This document shows positions 1 to 9,183 of a stretch of 33,259 bases of DNA, piece after piece. Where the stretch lies: positions 1-33,259 of the forward strand of contig JABYQR010000445.1 of NCBI GenBank assembly GCA_022592445.1, given 5' to 3'. The notes under the pieces were generated by a model. That model had not been told where the DNA came from and searched no databases. It worked only from the letters and a program-made list of their open reading frames with translations. A program made the position numbers and the translations under genes. The stretch is from Cytidiella melzeri (taxonomy: Eukaryota; Basidiomycota; Agaricomycetes; Polyporales; Irpicaceae). Position 1 is the stretch's first letter, and every line of letters begins with the position of its first letter.

Positions 1-1154
1 CATCAGGTACTTGACCTTCTCCTGCAGCTCGTTGATGTCCTCCTGCTTCAACCTGGTCTGCCACTCGTTCGCCGGTAATTTGCGAGGCACATATAGAGTT
101 CGTTCGCTAGTGGGCGCTACTGGCTTCGCCGCCGTTGCCGGAGGTGCGCTATACGTCAAGCTGGGTGCTACGGAGGTCCCGTGAAGAAAAACTGCATCGC
201 GTCGTTGATGTCCTTGACCTTGTAGCCGTCCGCTGGATGGATGTTGGGGAACTTGACTTGCAGCCGTGTCGCGATGTGCTTTATTTGCGGACCGATTGCC
301 TCCTGACAACAGCGGTTCTTGTCGATCTCTGAGATCTTCGAGTTCTTAACCAGCCAAGTCGACTGAGTACTGTAATTGCGGTAGAATTCGGCCCAGTTGC
401 CTAAGGTGCGGAACCCCTTCTGCTTCCAGCTGGCTACGTATTCTATGAGTCCCTGTCTTGTATAGAGCGCCGTAGCGTCCGCACCAGGGTAGCACTTGAA
501 GACCTCTGCCTTCCAGTCTTCGTAGGTTTCTGTCGCCACATAGCTTTCGAGCTCCTCCCACTGGTCCTGGACCGTGATGTCTACGTAGTTTGCGGCGTAC
601 TTCTTCTTTGCCTGCGCGTCCTGCACATTCGCGCGCGTGAATGACGTTTCAAGGGTGTCGAAGTAGCGTGCGAATGTCCGGGGCTCCAATTGATCGAACT
701 TAGGTGCGTGCTTGTCGCCGATCAAGGGCATAGTTTGTGCTGCGGCCATCGTGACTACTAGTCTGGCGTTTGGTGGAAGTTGTTGTATTTTAGTTTGAAT
801 CCGCCCTATTATCGCGGTTGTAGGAGATTGCGAGCGGGCTCAAGTAGTCGATGTTGAGGATGAAGGGTGTGCTGAAGGAAGAGGCGCTTCCGTAGGAGAG
901 TCGGGGCTAGGGAGAGTAACGTTTGGTGTAGAGAATTCGGGAGTCGGTGACCTAGAACTTGGCACAGAAGTAGCTTGTTGCCTTCCATTCTCGCGGGCTG
1001 CCGCTCGTCCTCGCCGAATAATTGCTTCCGGGTCGTCCTGTGCTTCCGTTAATACTGGGCTTGATAAACTTCCGCCCCTTTGTCTCCTCGGAATTCTGGA
1101 TCCTCTGGAAGTCGTCTTGCCTTCTCTTCCGCGAAGCACGAGTGAAACTAGCAA
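1..1154 (-). pseudogene. Retrotransposon gag-like protein, broken by one stop and one frameshift
   Basis: This is the capsid-type protein of the minus-strand element. An open frame runs from about 1154 to a TGA at 840-842, continues in exactly the same frame to the first ATG at 749 and on to a TAG near 168, so a single in-frame stop splits it. Past 168 the coding sense continues to the window edge in the -1 frame. The N-terminal part (1154-840) is Ser/Pro/Thr-rich with no ATG, so translation may in fact begin at 749. The 749-168 segment (193 codons) is the helical capsid-like core, rich in aromatic and charged residues. No zinc knuckle is reached before the window ends. A programmed -1 shift at 170 is possible, but no good slippery heptamer is present, so a mutation or assembly error is likelier. 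Confidence 0.7.
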
Positions 1155-1167
1155 AATCTATAGAGAC

Positions 1168-1185
1168 CCCTCGCGGTGGGCTCCA
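1168..1185 (-). promoter_or_regulatory. Primer-binding site of the minus-strand LTR element
   Basis: On the minus strand the LTR ends in CA at 1189, then three T, then TGGAGCCCACCGCGAGGG. A TGG start two to four bases after the LTR is typical of a site pairing with the CCA 3' end of a tRNA. The primer tRNA was not identified. Confidence 0.6.
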
Positions 1186-1773
1186 AAATGAGACACTGAG
1201 TCACGCTTCAAACTAAGAACAACCTTAAAGACAACACAACCAACCACAAAGTGGCAATAGAAGTGTAAAGGTGTGGAAGCGCGGAAGTGTTAAAGTGTGC
1301 GAGGTGGTCTTAGAGTCCTAGTTTTACTTGTGCTAAAAAGAGCAACAAGGGTTGTGATAAAGTGTATGTGAAGGGAGCTAGCCGGCAACTACCACGCGTA
1401 TCGCGGGTAAAAGGGGCAAGTCGATGCGGTGAAAGCAAAAGAGTTTTAGCGCGGCTCAAAGAGAACGTGCAGGAGACGTCGCGACTTGTAGTAAAACGGC
1501 GCGCGGAGAGACGCAGATGGTAAAGGCAGGCGCAATATGAATCTCAAACACAAAACGCAGTCGCTGGTGAAGATGAAGAAGTCGCTGTTAAACGCGGGCG
1601 CAGTGAAAGTGAACGCAGTAAGCTCGACGCAGTGAAGGTGAAACGCAACGCAGCAACGCAGTAAAATAACGCAGTTAAAAAGCAAATGCAGTATAACAAA
1701 GCTGAAAGAAACCGTAAGAGACAGACAAACTAACGGAGCGTGAGTCACCGAATAAGACTATGTGAGATTGCAG

Positions 1774-2301
1774 TCAATTTGACTCTACTGACTGTGCGCA
1801 GGGGCGGTAGTGTAGAACAACACTTTCCAAGCAGCGATGTGTATTGCAAGCGAATGCGTGACCAAAGACGACGTTGGTAGAGCTGGTAAGATTGAACTGT
1901 ACTAGTTCGCACTCGTGGTCCTTGCCTTCAAAGTCTGGAGACAGCCAACAATCTGGGTGCGGCACGCGCGGGCGATCGCAGTTGAGCGGGACAAAAGGTC
2001 CTGAGCGTAGGGGAATTGGGTGGTCGCTCTGGGTGTCGCAATAGGAGCAGTTATCAAGCGAGTCCGTGACGGAGGCGACGCACAACGCTGGCGAGGGTGA
2101 TTTAGGAGTAGATCTCTCAGGGGAGGCCGTAGGCGCTGCTGAGGGTTCTGGCGGCGGCGTGGGCGCAGCGATGATGGGGTAACGGCGTAGAACCTCGCGC
2201 GGGCACGGGCGGTAAGGGCAGCAACCATTGGGTAGGTGGGGAACGGTGGGACAGAAACGGCAGACTCGAGGCGGGTTGTCGTTGGTAGACGCAGCGGACA
2301 T
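1774..2301 (-). CDS. LTR-internal open reading frame, copy 1 (175 codons), unknown function
   Basis: This frame lies inside the LTR, downstream of its TATA-like box, so it would be the first frame on the element's RNA, ahead of gag. An ATG at 2307 precedes it by two codons, but only the ATG at 2301 is kept in the second LTR copy, so I choose 2301. The N-terminal third has Cys and Pro; the middle is a Pro/Ser/Ala-rich linker (about residues 40-75); the C-terminal half has a Cys/His-rich part with NCSYC, NCDRP, PHPDCW, DHECE and FACNTH. The other copy has the same 175-codon length with about 32 differences by hand count (about 82% identity). No family is recognised. It could be chance openness in a GC-rich LTR; equal length despite indels elsewhere in the LTR argues against that. 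Confidence 0.45.
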   Translation of the reverse strand: MSAASTNDNPPRVCRFCPTVPHLPNGCCPYRPCPREVLRRYPIIAAPTPPPEPSAAPTASPERSTPKSPSPALCVASVTDSLDNCSYCDTQSDHPIPLRSGPFVPLNCDRPRVPHPDCWLSPDFEGKDHECELVQFNLTSSTNVVFGHAFACNTHRCLESVVLHYRPCAQSVESN

Positions 2302-2453
2302 AAACATGGAATAAGCCGCAGTGAGACAACGCAGAAGAAGCTACAGCTATGGGCGCGAAGAGACTTTCTCGATGCGAGCGCAAAGCGTAAAGGGTACTCT
2401 GGAAACTGGGGTGGGGATTGATTGATTTTCTACGCAGTACAGGCAACACCTTT

Positions 2454-2462
2454 GTTATATAC
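2454..2462 (-). promoter_or_regulatory. TATA-like box of family 1 LTR, copy 1
   Basis: The minus strand reads GTATATAAC here, about 150 bp upstream of the LTR-internal ATG. The second LTR has ATATATATAAAG at the equivalent place (10423-10433). Confidence 0.5.
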
Positions 2463-3035
2463 CCTAGGGACCCTCTCCTAAACCTTTCCTTCTATGTCCT
2501 AAACCCAAACGCGAGAGCGAGCAAACATGGTGGCAGGATACTTCCGTCTGCGGAGGCAAAATGTCCAGCAAGTCGAAGCCCGGCAGGACACAGCGTTAGT
2601 CAACGCGGAGTAGCGGCGCGCGCCCTTGCGCTGGAGAGGCGCCAACCGTTGCGAGCAGGTGATGAGGCGCCGTCCAGGAGTTGCACAGCATGGCGTGATA
2701 GGAGTCTTCCTGAAACGGGGTTTGCGAGTCAAGTTTCTTCTGCTGCTGGTCCAACCCGCGTCCAAAAAACTTGGTGGCTGTCCGGCCCATGCTCCGATGC
2801 AAAAGGGGGGTGACTGTGAGTCAGAGTTCGGTGCAATTCCTCGGCCTCGGATGTTTCCTGCGCGTGGCTCTTTGTCAAGTCCTCGGATCCTCGGCGAACT
2901 CCTCATGACCTCGGTGAACTCCTCGTGCCCATGACGCTGGGAAAGTGGAGGGACTTGCCGCTCAGGATGACGCGGGCCGCGCAAATGGCGGGCTGCTGCC
3001 GGGTCTCCGTGCCTAGCCAATTTCCGGGCGTATCA

Positions 3036-3288
3036 GCGTCTTGTTCAAAGGAGGACGTAAGCTCTTGCCTGTCAGCACCGAGTTACACTTTGTGGAGGAC
3101 AGAAACACACTGCATAGCCAATAGCCCGTGAATTTAGCCGGTCAAATGTGTTAGGGAAGTGGATTTGCACAATAAGGAGTTGAATGTTGGCAAAAGTTGA
3201 TATTGAGCGAATATTGCGGGGCGGGCGTTAAAATGACCTCGTTCGACTCGGAGCGTGAAATTTGCGCGACAAGGGGTATTTTCAACAA
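3036..3288. other. LTR flank containing a half-palindrome, then unassigned sequence
   Basis: The first 50-60 bases after the LTR (GCGTCTTGTTC through the GTTACACTTTGTGG region) match the right flank of LTR copy 2 and, inverted, its left flank. The rest to 3288 holds nothing I can identify. Confidence 0.55.
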
Positions 3289-4147
3289 CATGCTGAGTTC
3301 TCAGTCCTAGCAGGTGATGGGCTCAGGGACGTTGGCACTGTTAGACGAGGAGGAGAGGGAAGAAGATGAGTGACTAGAGAAAGGAAGGGGGAAAACGGGT
3401 GTCGGGTGAGATTTGGACTTTAGAAACCAAAGACGGTAGTGCGGTGTGTGGATTTATGATGTGTTCGCCAGAGTCGAGGTCGTGGTTGCAGAGTGGTGGT
3501 TGTCGCGGAGTCAGTCGAGCAGTGAGTGGTGGGTAGTGAGTAGCAGAGATGTTAGTTGTTGTTGAGGTTGTCGTCGCCATCTGGTGGCCGTAATGTTGTT
3601 TCCATCGTCGTACAGACTCAACGCAGCAAATAAATTCACTTGCGAGAGGATGAGAATGGTGGCCGTGCGGTGGTCATGCTTGTTCGTGATCATTGCACGC
3701 AGCCGAAGTTTAGTTTTGGGCGCCCAAACTGGACTGGGCACTTTGGACACGTTGACAAGTCGGCCGCACACCTCAGACGACCACCATCCTCTTGCAAGTG
3801 AATTTATTTGCTGCGTTGAGTCTGTACGACGATGGAAACAACATTACGGCCACCAGACGGCGACGACAACCTCAACAACAACTAACATATCTGCTACTCA
3901 CTACCCACCACTCACTGCTTGACTCACTTCGCAACAACCACCACTCTGCAACCACGACCTCGACTCTGGCGAACACATCATAAATCCACACACCGCACTA
4001 CCGTCTTTGGTTTCTAAAGTCCAAATCTCACCCAACACCCGTTTTCCCCCTTCCTTTCTCTAATCACTCATCTTCTTCCCTCACCTCCTCATCTAACAGT
4101 GCCAATGCCCCTGAGCCCATCACCTGCTAGGACTGAGAGCTCGCAAC
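3289..4147. repeat. Long inverted repeat: head-to-head duplication of the permease 5' end
   Basis: The left arm (about 3289-3660) is the reverse complement of the right arm (about 3780-4147), with arms of about 365 bp, a spacer near 120 bp and only scattered mismatches. The right arm contains the 5' untranslated region, the ATG at 4105 and about 40 coding bases of the permease gene that follows, so the left arm is an inverted copy of that gene's promoter and start. In the left arm the ATG equivalent reads ACG. A transcript crossing both arms could fold into a long double-stranded RNA. Confidence 0.85.
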
Positions 4148-5224
4148 TAGACCCCAGGAGAGCTACTAGGGCCTTTCAAGTGAGTATATGCGTCGCTTAT
4201 GTCCTAGTATTACATTGCTGACTCAAAACAACACTCTCTCCGCCCCGACGTCTACGTCGCCAAAGCGGACGACTGTTACCACTTCGATGCCCAAGAGCTC
4301 AACCGCGTCCAGAGAAAGCTGAAGCAGAGGCATGTCCAGATGATTGCCGTGCGTAGTGCTTCCCTTGTCCTTCCTCGTCCTACATATTCACCCAAATAGA
4401 CAAAAATTAGGTCACAGGCACAATTGGGACAGGTCTCTTCCTCGGTTCTGGTTCCGCCTTGTCTGGCGCAGGTCCTCTCGGAGCCCTCATTGCCTACGCT
4501 GTAGTCGGCTCCATTGCCTACTCCGCCCTTTGCGCCATCGGCGAAATGACCTCTCACGCCCCCATATCCAGCACCTTTCCTCATTTTGCTGCCCGTTGGG
4601 TAGACCCTGCTCTTGGTTTTGCGCTTGGGTGAGCATTTTTTCCGTGATAAGCACTTCCAGGATACTCAAATACGGTCTAGATGGAATTATTGGTATTTGA
4701 ACGCCATCTCTACCCCGGTTGAAATCACCGCTGCCACTATTTTGATCTCGTTCTGGGATTCAGACATAGGTTGTTCTTTTCACCATGTCTAAATCTGCTT
4801 CACTTGTTGTTAATCTTCACAAATCCCACAGTTGAAACATCAAGCAGCGTACACCGCAGGGATTTGCGTTCTCGTCAGCTTGATCAACATCTTTGGTGTT
4901 TGATGGTTTGGAGAGTCCGAGTTCTTCTTCTCCATCATCAAGCATTTGTTGTATTTTTACCTTTCTTTCCACCTTGTTTGTTCTCATCGCCCATTGCAGT
5001 CCTTCTCATTACTGGCCTCATCTTGACCGGCCTTGTCATTGACCTCGGCGGAGGACCTGACCACGACCGCCGCGGGTTCCGCTACTGGAAGAACCCTGGC
5101 GCCGTTGCTGGCGCAGGTCTCGAGCCCAATCACATCGGTGTCAATTGTTTCCTTGGCATCCTCACCGTTTTTGTTCAGGCTGGTTTCTCCTTCCAGGGCA
5201 TGGAGCTCGCCGCCATGTCCGTGT
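4105..5224 (+). pseudogene. Amino-acid permease (YAT-type, AA_permease family), truncated relic
   Basis: A plasma-membrane amino-acid/proton symporter family. Exons read as 4105-4179, 4232-4348, 4411-4628, 4681-4769, about 4832-4940 and 5000-5224. Recognisable motifs in order are KQRHVQMIA, GTIGTGLFLGSGSALSGAGP (first transmembrane helix), CAIGEMTSHAPIS, FPHFAARWVDPALGF, WFGESEF, ILTGLVIDLGGGPDHD and FSFQGMEL. Introns 4349-4410 and 4629-4680 have good GT-AG ends. Defects: the first intron's acceptor reads AA instead of AG before 4232; an in-frame TGA stands before WFGESEF where Arg is normal; a frame slip lies near 4832; and the donor near 4941 reads AT where GT would fit. The gene stops abruptly after FQGMEL, so the last two thirds or so of a normal 500-550 residue protein is missing. 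Family assignment is secure; substrate is unknown. Confidence 0.88.
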
Positions 5225-6308
5225 TAGCTTTCCTCCATGTTACCATTCCTGAAGAATGAAGAGGAATTGTTCCAGTTCACACCAGCGCATTGATGCTTTT
5301 TCCAGATGTGACCTTTTTGTCCCCCAAACTGTGGGAATTTCACGGGGTAATACATGCATTAATAAATTTTGTAACAGTGTGGTGTAACGATTTGATGGTG
5401 TTTCATTTGCTTTGTTATTCACTCTACAAATGCGTGTGATGAGCTGAATCTCCCATCAAAAATCTGTTTTTGTGTATTGTATTGAACACATGTACATGAA
5501 TAGACACAAATTTTACATCATCAGATAGTCCTGCCCTTCAGCAACACACAGACATAAAAATCTTCTTGGTTGAACCCAACGTTGGGGATATACAGTCAAT
5601 GTACTGATAAAAGTTGCTCAGACTCTGTTTGAAACCCCGCTGATCTTTTTCTTGCAGGTTATCACATGATTTTTGGCTATCCGGTTTGTACCTATCACAT
5701 AGTTTTCAAGCGGCTGCTGCCGCATCGGGCCAATTTCCCCTCCCTCTGATAGCAAGCCTTATAATAGTCAGTAGGTAACGCTCTACCCCACAGATAAACC
5801 TGATTTAGAAAATTCGCACCTTCCAAATGTTCCAACCCTGTGAAATGTGCATTTGTCAACCACTCTGCAATTTCAAGTACACTTGGTCGGCTTGCAGGCT
5901 ATCTTCTTGTGTTGCATGCATGACTCAGTGGTTAATTACTCAGTGGCTGTATTTTTGACGCATCTAGATGGCTGACCTAGAAAGTCTTCGCATTTGCAGT
6001 GAAACACATGCTATAGCCAGCAATGTATGTGCAGTTGTGGTAAATTCCACTTCGTCTTGGTCTAAAGCATAGTATTTGGATGCTAGTTTGTAATCTGCTG
6101 TGTACAGATATGAACAACGGTATCTATGTGTATTCTGTTAATTATCTCTAAATACAGCATCTGCTGAGAAGGGTTCAATATTAGTGAGGAAAGCGTTTGC
6201 AGCTGATTTAGTTTGTCGCAGCCGTGACTTCCATTCACGGTTGGACACCGGGGTTGCCGTTCCTTCAACAATGTCCTTTAATCGTTTATGAAACCAGTCC
6301 TCTGCCTC
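5225..6308. other. Decayed intergenic sequence with a possible coding remnant
   Basis: No intact gene. A minus-strand stretch around 5690-5870 reads as a plausible protein segment (motif HFTGLEHLEG) with no long frame around it and no family I can name. It could be a remnant of a DNA transposon or host gene. Nothing else is supported. Confidence 0.35.
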
Positions 6309-6446
6309 CTCAGACGCACCAAGTATGTCCCCAATTACGCAACTGACACGGTGCTCCAACATTGTGACTTCGTAATTCAATCGACTTCTGCACCTTGTGA
6401 GTTTGTATGGGTTTGCGGTTTTGGTGTCATACAATATTGCCAACAA
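6138..6446 (-). CDS. Unidentified 102-codon frame, possible gene fragment
   Basis: The frame has a balanced composition (EEAEDWFHKRLKDIV, NREWKSRLRQTKSAANAFL) that looks like a folded, helical protein rather than chance translation. Its 5' part overlaps the first copy of a direct repeat (6309-6506). No family recognised; no upstream exon or promoter assigned. It may be the edge of a degenerate mobile element. Confidence 0.3.
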   Translation of the reverse strand: MLAILYDTKTANPYKLTRCRSRLNYEVTMLEHRVSCVIGDILGASEEAEDWFHKRLKDIVEGTATPVSNREWKSRLRQTKSAANAFLTNIEPFSADAVFRDN

Positions 6447-6506
6447 CAGGGTAAACTACCCCGTCGTTGAGATACGGTGAGAGAGGTGGTGAAGGTGGGC
6501 AAGTCT
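6309..6506. repeat. Direct repeat, unit 1 (partner at 6722-6900)
   Basis: The stretch from CAGACGCACCAAGTA through TGACTTCGTAAT and GCCAACAACAGGGTAAAC to GAGAGGTGGT recurs at 6722-6900 with scattered substitutions and small indels. Spacing is about 410 bp. The function is unknown. Confidence 0.8.
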
Positions 6507-6721
6507 TGTCCCTGGTAATCTAATGCAACGCCACACACTGATTGTGCACACGCCTTCTTTGCACTGCATGAAAATGCTCAACACTTGTTAATATATCGAA
6601 CGGCAAACGGTCCACTCACCTTGATGCAAGCAGTACAAGCCTTGATAATGAAGATTGCTGGCCAATTCCCTTAGATGCTGTGGTCTGCGTGAGTGTTTGT
6701 TATGTGAGTACACTTCGTAAG

Positions 6722-6900
6722 TCAGACACACCAAGTAAGCCCAACACAGTTCTCCAACGTTGTGACTTCGTAATTTGATCGACTTCTGTACCTTGTGATT
6801 TGTCTGGGTTTGCGGTGTCGAGGTCGTACGATATTGCCAACAACAGGGTAAACTACCCTGTCGTTGAGATATGGTGAAAGAGGTGGCAAAGTCAGGCAAG
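6722..6900. repeat. Direct repeat, unit 2 (partner at 6309-6506)
   Basis: Second copy of the repeat described at 6309. It lies inside a minus-strand frame (7001-6588) that I regard as a chance opening. Confidence 0.8.
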
Positions 6901-6968
6901 GAGAGGTTCATAATGAGATACCGCAAGTCAATCAGCATGCTGATCCAATTGCTTAAGAGGTCGTCCCG

Positions 6969-7097
6969 TGCTTGCGGTCTGGTGTTAAGGTTAGGCGCCA
7001 TCAGTCGACTCCTGGTTCTTGCGCGCTCTCTCCCCCTCCAGCACCCAAATTCCGGCCCAGGCTTGTGGTCCGGTGTTAAGGGTAGGCGCCATCAGTG
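6969..7097. repeat. Pair of about 37-bp direct repeats
   Basis: GTCTGGTGTTAAGGTTAGGC (from about 6978) and GTCCGGTGTTAAGGGTAGGC (from about 7068) are both followed by GCCATCAGT, about 90 bp apart. The sequence between and after is CT-rich (CTCTCTCC runs). Confidence 0.7.
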
Positions 7098-7289
7098 AAG
7101 CTTCGACTTGTTGTTCTCGCCCTCTCACTCGCTCTCTCCAGCCCCTGCATTCTTGGTCTTGGTCTTGCTCTCTCTCTCTTGCTCTCCCACCTCTCCACGG
7201 TTTATGTCGCACGAGAGGGTAGTGTACCCTCTTGTGTAATGTACCGCGTTCATTCTTTTCTGTCTCACCCTCTCTTCTGTGTGCAACTT

Positions 7290-7720
7290 GAGACAGATGA
7301 ACCGCGCGACAATTTCCTCACCTCTCACATTCCATCTCAGCCACTCACTGCACACCAATATCACCTACAACAACAAATTTGCTGCTATCTTCTATGCCAT
7401 TGGCCTGTTCCGCCAACCACGATTGCTCGATCTGATGAAACCCAATCCGAGCATGACGTGGGAGCGAGCATGATTGTGTTGTTCTCGAGTTGTATTGTTG
7501 TAGAGTGCGGTTGGCATGCACAGCGTGTGCCGGAGTCTTGGGGTTGAGGAAGAAGACTACAGAGGGAAAAGGTGCGTGTTGTTTTGCAAGACGGCATACA
7601 GCTGATGGTGATTTGCTATGAGGTCGACAACGGAGTGTGCACTCTTGACGTGTCCATCATCAGCCAGTCTTTGGTGAGGCAGGATGGAGCTGGATAGTTG
7701 GAAAATGATTTGCGGGTGTT
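7290..7720 (+). pseudogene. Phytase / histidine acid phosphatase, C-terminal relic
   Basis: Secreted histidine acid phosphatases release phosphate from phytate using an N-terminal RHGxRxP and a C-terminal HD pair. Only the C-terminal end is present. The first part reads SSPLTFHL, then AIFYAIGLFRQ and PNPSMTW. After a frameshift at 7473, LFSSCIVVE is seen. After another, VRVVLQDGIQ and NGVCTLD with SQS follow, in the order found in fungal phytases. The proton-donor motif, normally THDN, reads TYNN here, as if CAC became TAC and GAC became AAC. The gene lacks its catalytic N-terminus, has at least two frameshifts and must be dead. Assignment is by motif memory. Confidence 0.7.
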
Positions 7721-8598
7721 TCCGGCAGAGTACTGCATCTGTAGAGTATGCGAGTTGTGTTCATGAACTAGCAATTAAGTTACTCTGGCTGCAGAATGTA
7801 GTTGTACGTACCCTTGCGATTGGGATAATATATATACATCATCCAGTTTTCCCTCTACGCTACAAATAGCTTGCTTGATCTCAATACAATATCCTGTCAT
7901 CCCATCTCCTTATACTTTTGACATGCACCACTCGGATTATCTGTACATTAAGTTCTTTACCTGAGACGTTGTCATCAGGCTGCAATTAGCTGTCCTCATA
8001 TTTGCACTCCCTTCGTTCACGTGCACGCGAGCACTCTGTGTACCCAGACCTTGCTTGTACCCACTGTGTCTCAAAAGTCAGGATGACGAAATCAAGGGGT
8101 TGGCAATCTTTTTATTTTATTTTCAGTATTGTTATTTGTCAGCAAAGCCAGGGAGGGTACGTGCCGAGGTACTATGCACACAGTAGAGTATGCGCAACGG
8201 GGAGATTGAAGGTCAAAACGCGCGATACGCGCAGCAAAAGACCACAACTTAGTAAACAATGAGGGTTAGTGATGAATCCACTTCCTCGGTGGTTGGTGCA
8301 AGAAGCCTTCGGACACTTCGTAAAGCAGTCACATTGACCGTGCAACTCATTACGAAGTGTCTGAGATTGGCGTTGCCATGTGCAAAGACAAGAGCATTGA
8401 GGAAAACGCACTTTACGGTGGGACTTGATGTTATGCAGAGCGGGGAGGAGACGCGTCCAAGTTCTTGTCTAATATGCCGGCATTGTGAACCCATTTGCTG
8501 TCCTGCATTGTATCCCTGTTGGCAGTAGAGTCCTCCGCATTGTGAAGAGCTCCTTGGGCCAGCACGAACATGTTCCATCCCAATCGTCATTTGCGGAC
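7721..8598. other. No gene recognised
   Basis: Only short overlapping frames on both strands are seen. A 12-bp inverted pair, GACACTTCGTAA near 8309 and TTACGAAGTGTC near 8350, could form a small hairpin. Nothing else is supported. Confidence 0.4.
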
Positions 8599-9178
8599 TC
8601 AGACAATGCAGGATCGTGTCAAGCTGTTCGCCACCGTCACCTGTAGTTGGTATGCCTCGCTCGGGAGTTCTTCCGTCGTCAGTTCGCCTTCCTTCCAACC
8701 GCGGCGCTTCCAGGAGAAGCAAGCAGAAATCCACTTACTGGGAGGCTCCGGCTCAGCTTTTCTAGTGGTCAACCCGTCTGGTTCGAACGCAAATTGTATG
8801 ACTTTAGGGGCACAATTTAGAGTCCTGCTCATGTTTAAGGTGCGTCAAACCCGCGAGCATATCACTGACTTACCAGACGTATCGGGAGCCTATAGCAACC
8901 CCTTTGTCTTCGTCCTCATCTCGACGTGCCCCACTTTCTTCAACCTCCTCTGACTCTTTGTTTCCCTCCTCACCATCCCCGTCAATCTTGTTTTGCTCGA
9001 CTTCCTCCTCAACTCCTTGTGTTTCCGGAAATGGATCCATCGCAATGTTGGCGAGGGTGACTAGTAGATAGGTAGTGCTGCAAAGAGCAGCTAAGCGCGG
9101 TAAGTCAGGTATATCCTCCTGCGCCACAAAGCGTAACTCAGTGCTGACAGGCCAGAGCTTACGTCCTCTTTTGATAAT
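8599..9178 (-). CDS. Unidentified spliced minus-strand gene fragment
   Basis: Reading leftwards from the LTR edge, a frame runs through RGRKLWPVSTELRF, a hydrophobic stretch (STTYLLVTLANIAM) and a strongly acidic segment (EESGARRDEDEDKG). It reaches a GTAAGT at about 8873, with an acceptor CAG near 8826. Splicing there keeps the frame and leads to a second exon with PPSKWISACFSWKRRGWKEG, ending at 8599 or splicing again at CAACTACAG/GTGACG. The 5' end is cut by the solo LTR at 9184. The RGRKL-PVSTEL segment also occurs right of LTR copies 1 and 2, so it belongs to a small repeated family. Function unknown. Confidence 0.4.
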
Positions 9179-9183
9179 GACGC
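9140..9183. repeat. Left arm of palindrome interrupted by the solo LTR
   Basis: GTGCTGACAGG through TTACGTCCTCTTTTGATAAT to GACGC is the inverted counterpart of 11011-11066. Removing the LTR rejoins a hairpin of about 50-bp arms with a short A-rich loop. The last four bases, ACGC, are repeated directly after the LTR (11007-11010). Confidence 0.75.

Larger units (their letters stand above)
1..3035 (-). mobile_element. Ty3/gypsy-type LTR retrotransposon, 5' part, minus strand, runs off left edge
   Basis: Reading leftwards on the minus strand, the order is a 1.85 kb LTR (3035 to 1189), a primer-binding site (1185 to 1168), and a gag frame (about 1154 to the window edge). This order is what defines the LTR as the 5' one. 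Pol and the 3' LTR would lie to the left of position 1. The LTR starts TG and ends CA in the minus sense. A second copy of the LTR alone lies at 9184-11006. The gag frame is broken at two places, so this copy is probably not autonomous unless those breaks are assembly errors. The gypsy rather than copia assignment rests on the style of the gag only. Confidence 0.75.
1189..3035 (-). repeat. Long terminal repeat, family 1, copy 1 (1847 bp)
   Basis: The sequence from TGAGACACTGAG at 1189 to GGGCGTATCA at 3035 is repeated at 9184-11006. In the minus sense it begins TGATACGCCC and ends GTGTCTCA. The left limit is fixed by the primer-binding site. The right limit is chosen where the second copy shows a 14-bp difference and a matching 4-bp duplication. 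A TATA-like box at 2454-2462 would place the U3/R boundary near 2425, leaving an unusually long R-U5 of about 1.2 kb that contains an open reading frame. Confidence 0.8.

Noticed and set aside
3036..3070. Extension of the family 1 LTR to a CTGTCA end at about 3070
   Set aside because: It also gives a TG...CA form, but the inverted match to the flank continues beyond that point and the 4-bp duplication fits the end at GTATCA, so the shorter LTR is preferred.
3584..4140. Inverted repeat as a miniature transposon
   Set aside because: The arms end inside the permease coding start and no target duplication or TIR boundary is seen; inverted duplication of the gene end explains it better.
4344..4700. 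118-codon frame over the permease exons
   Set aside because: It crosses two good introns and is out of phase with the permease motifs; a shadow.
6588..7001. 137-codon minus-strand frame
   Set aside because: It spans a direct repeat, lacks protein-like blocks and has no support.
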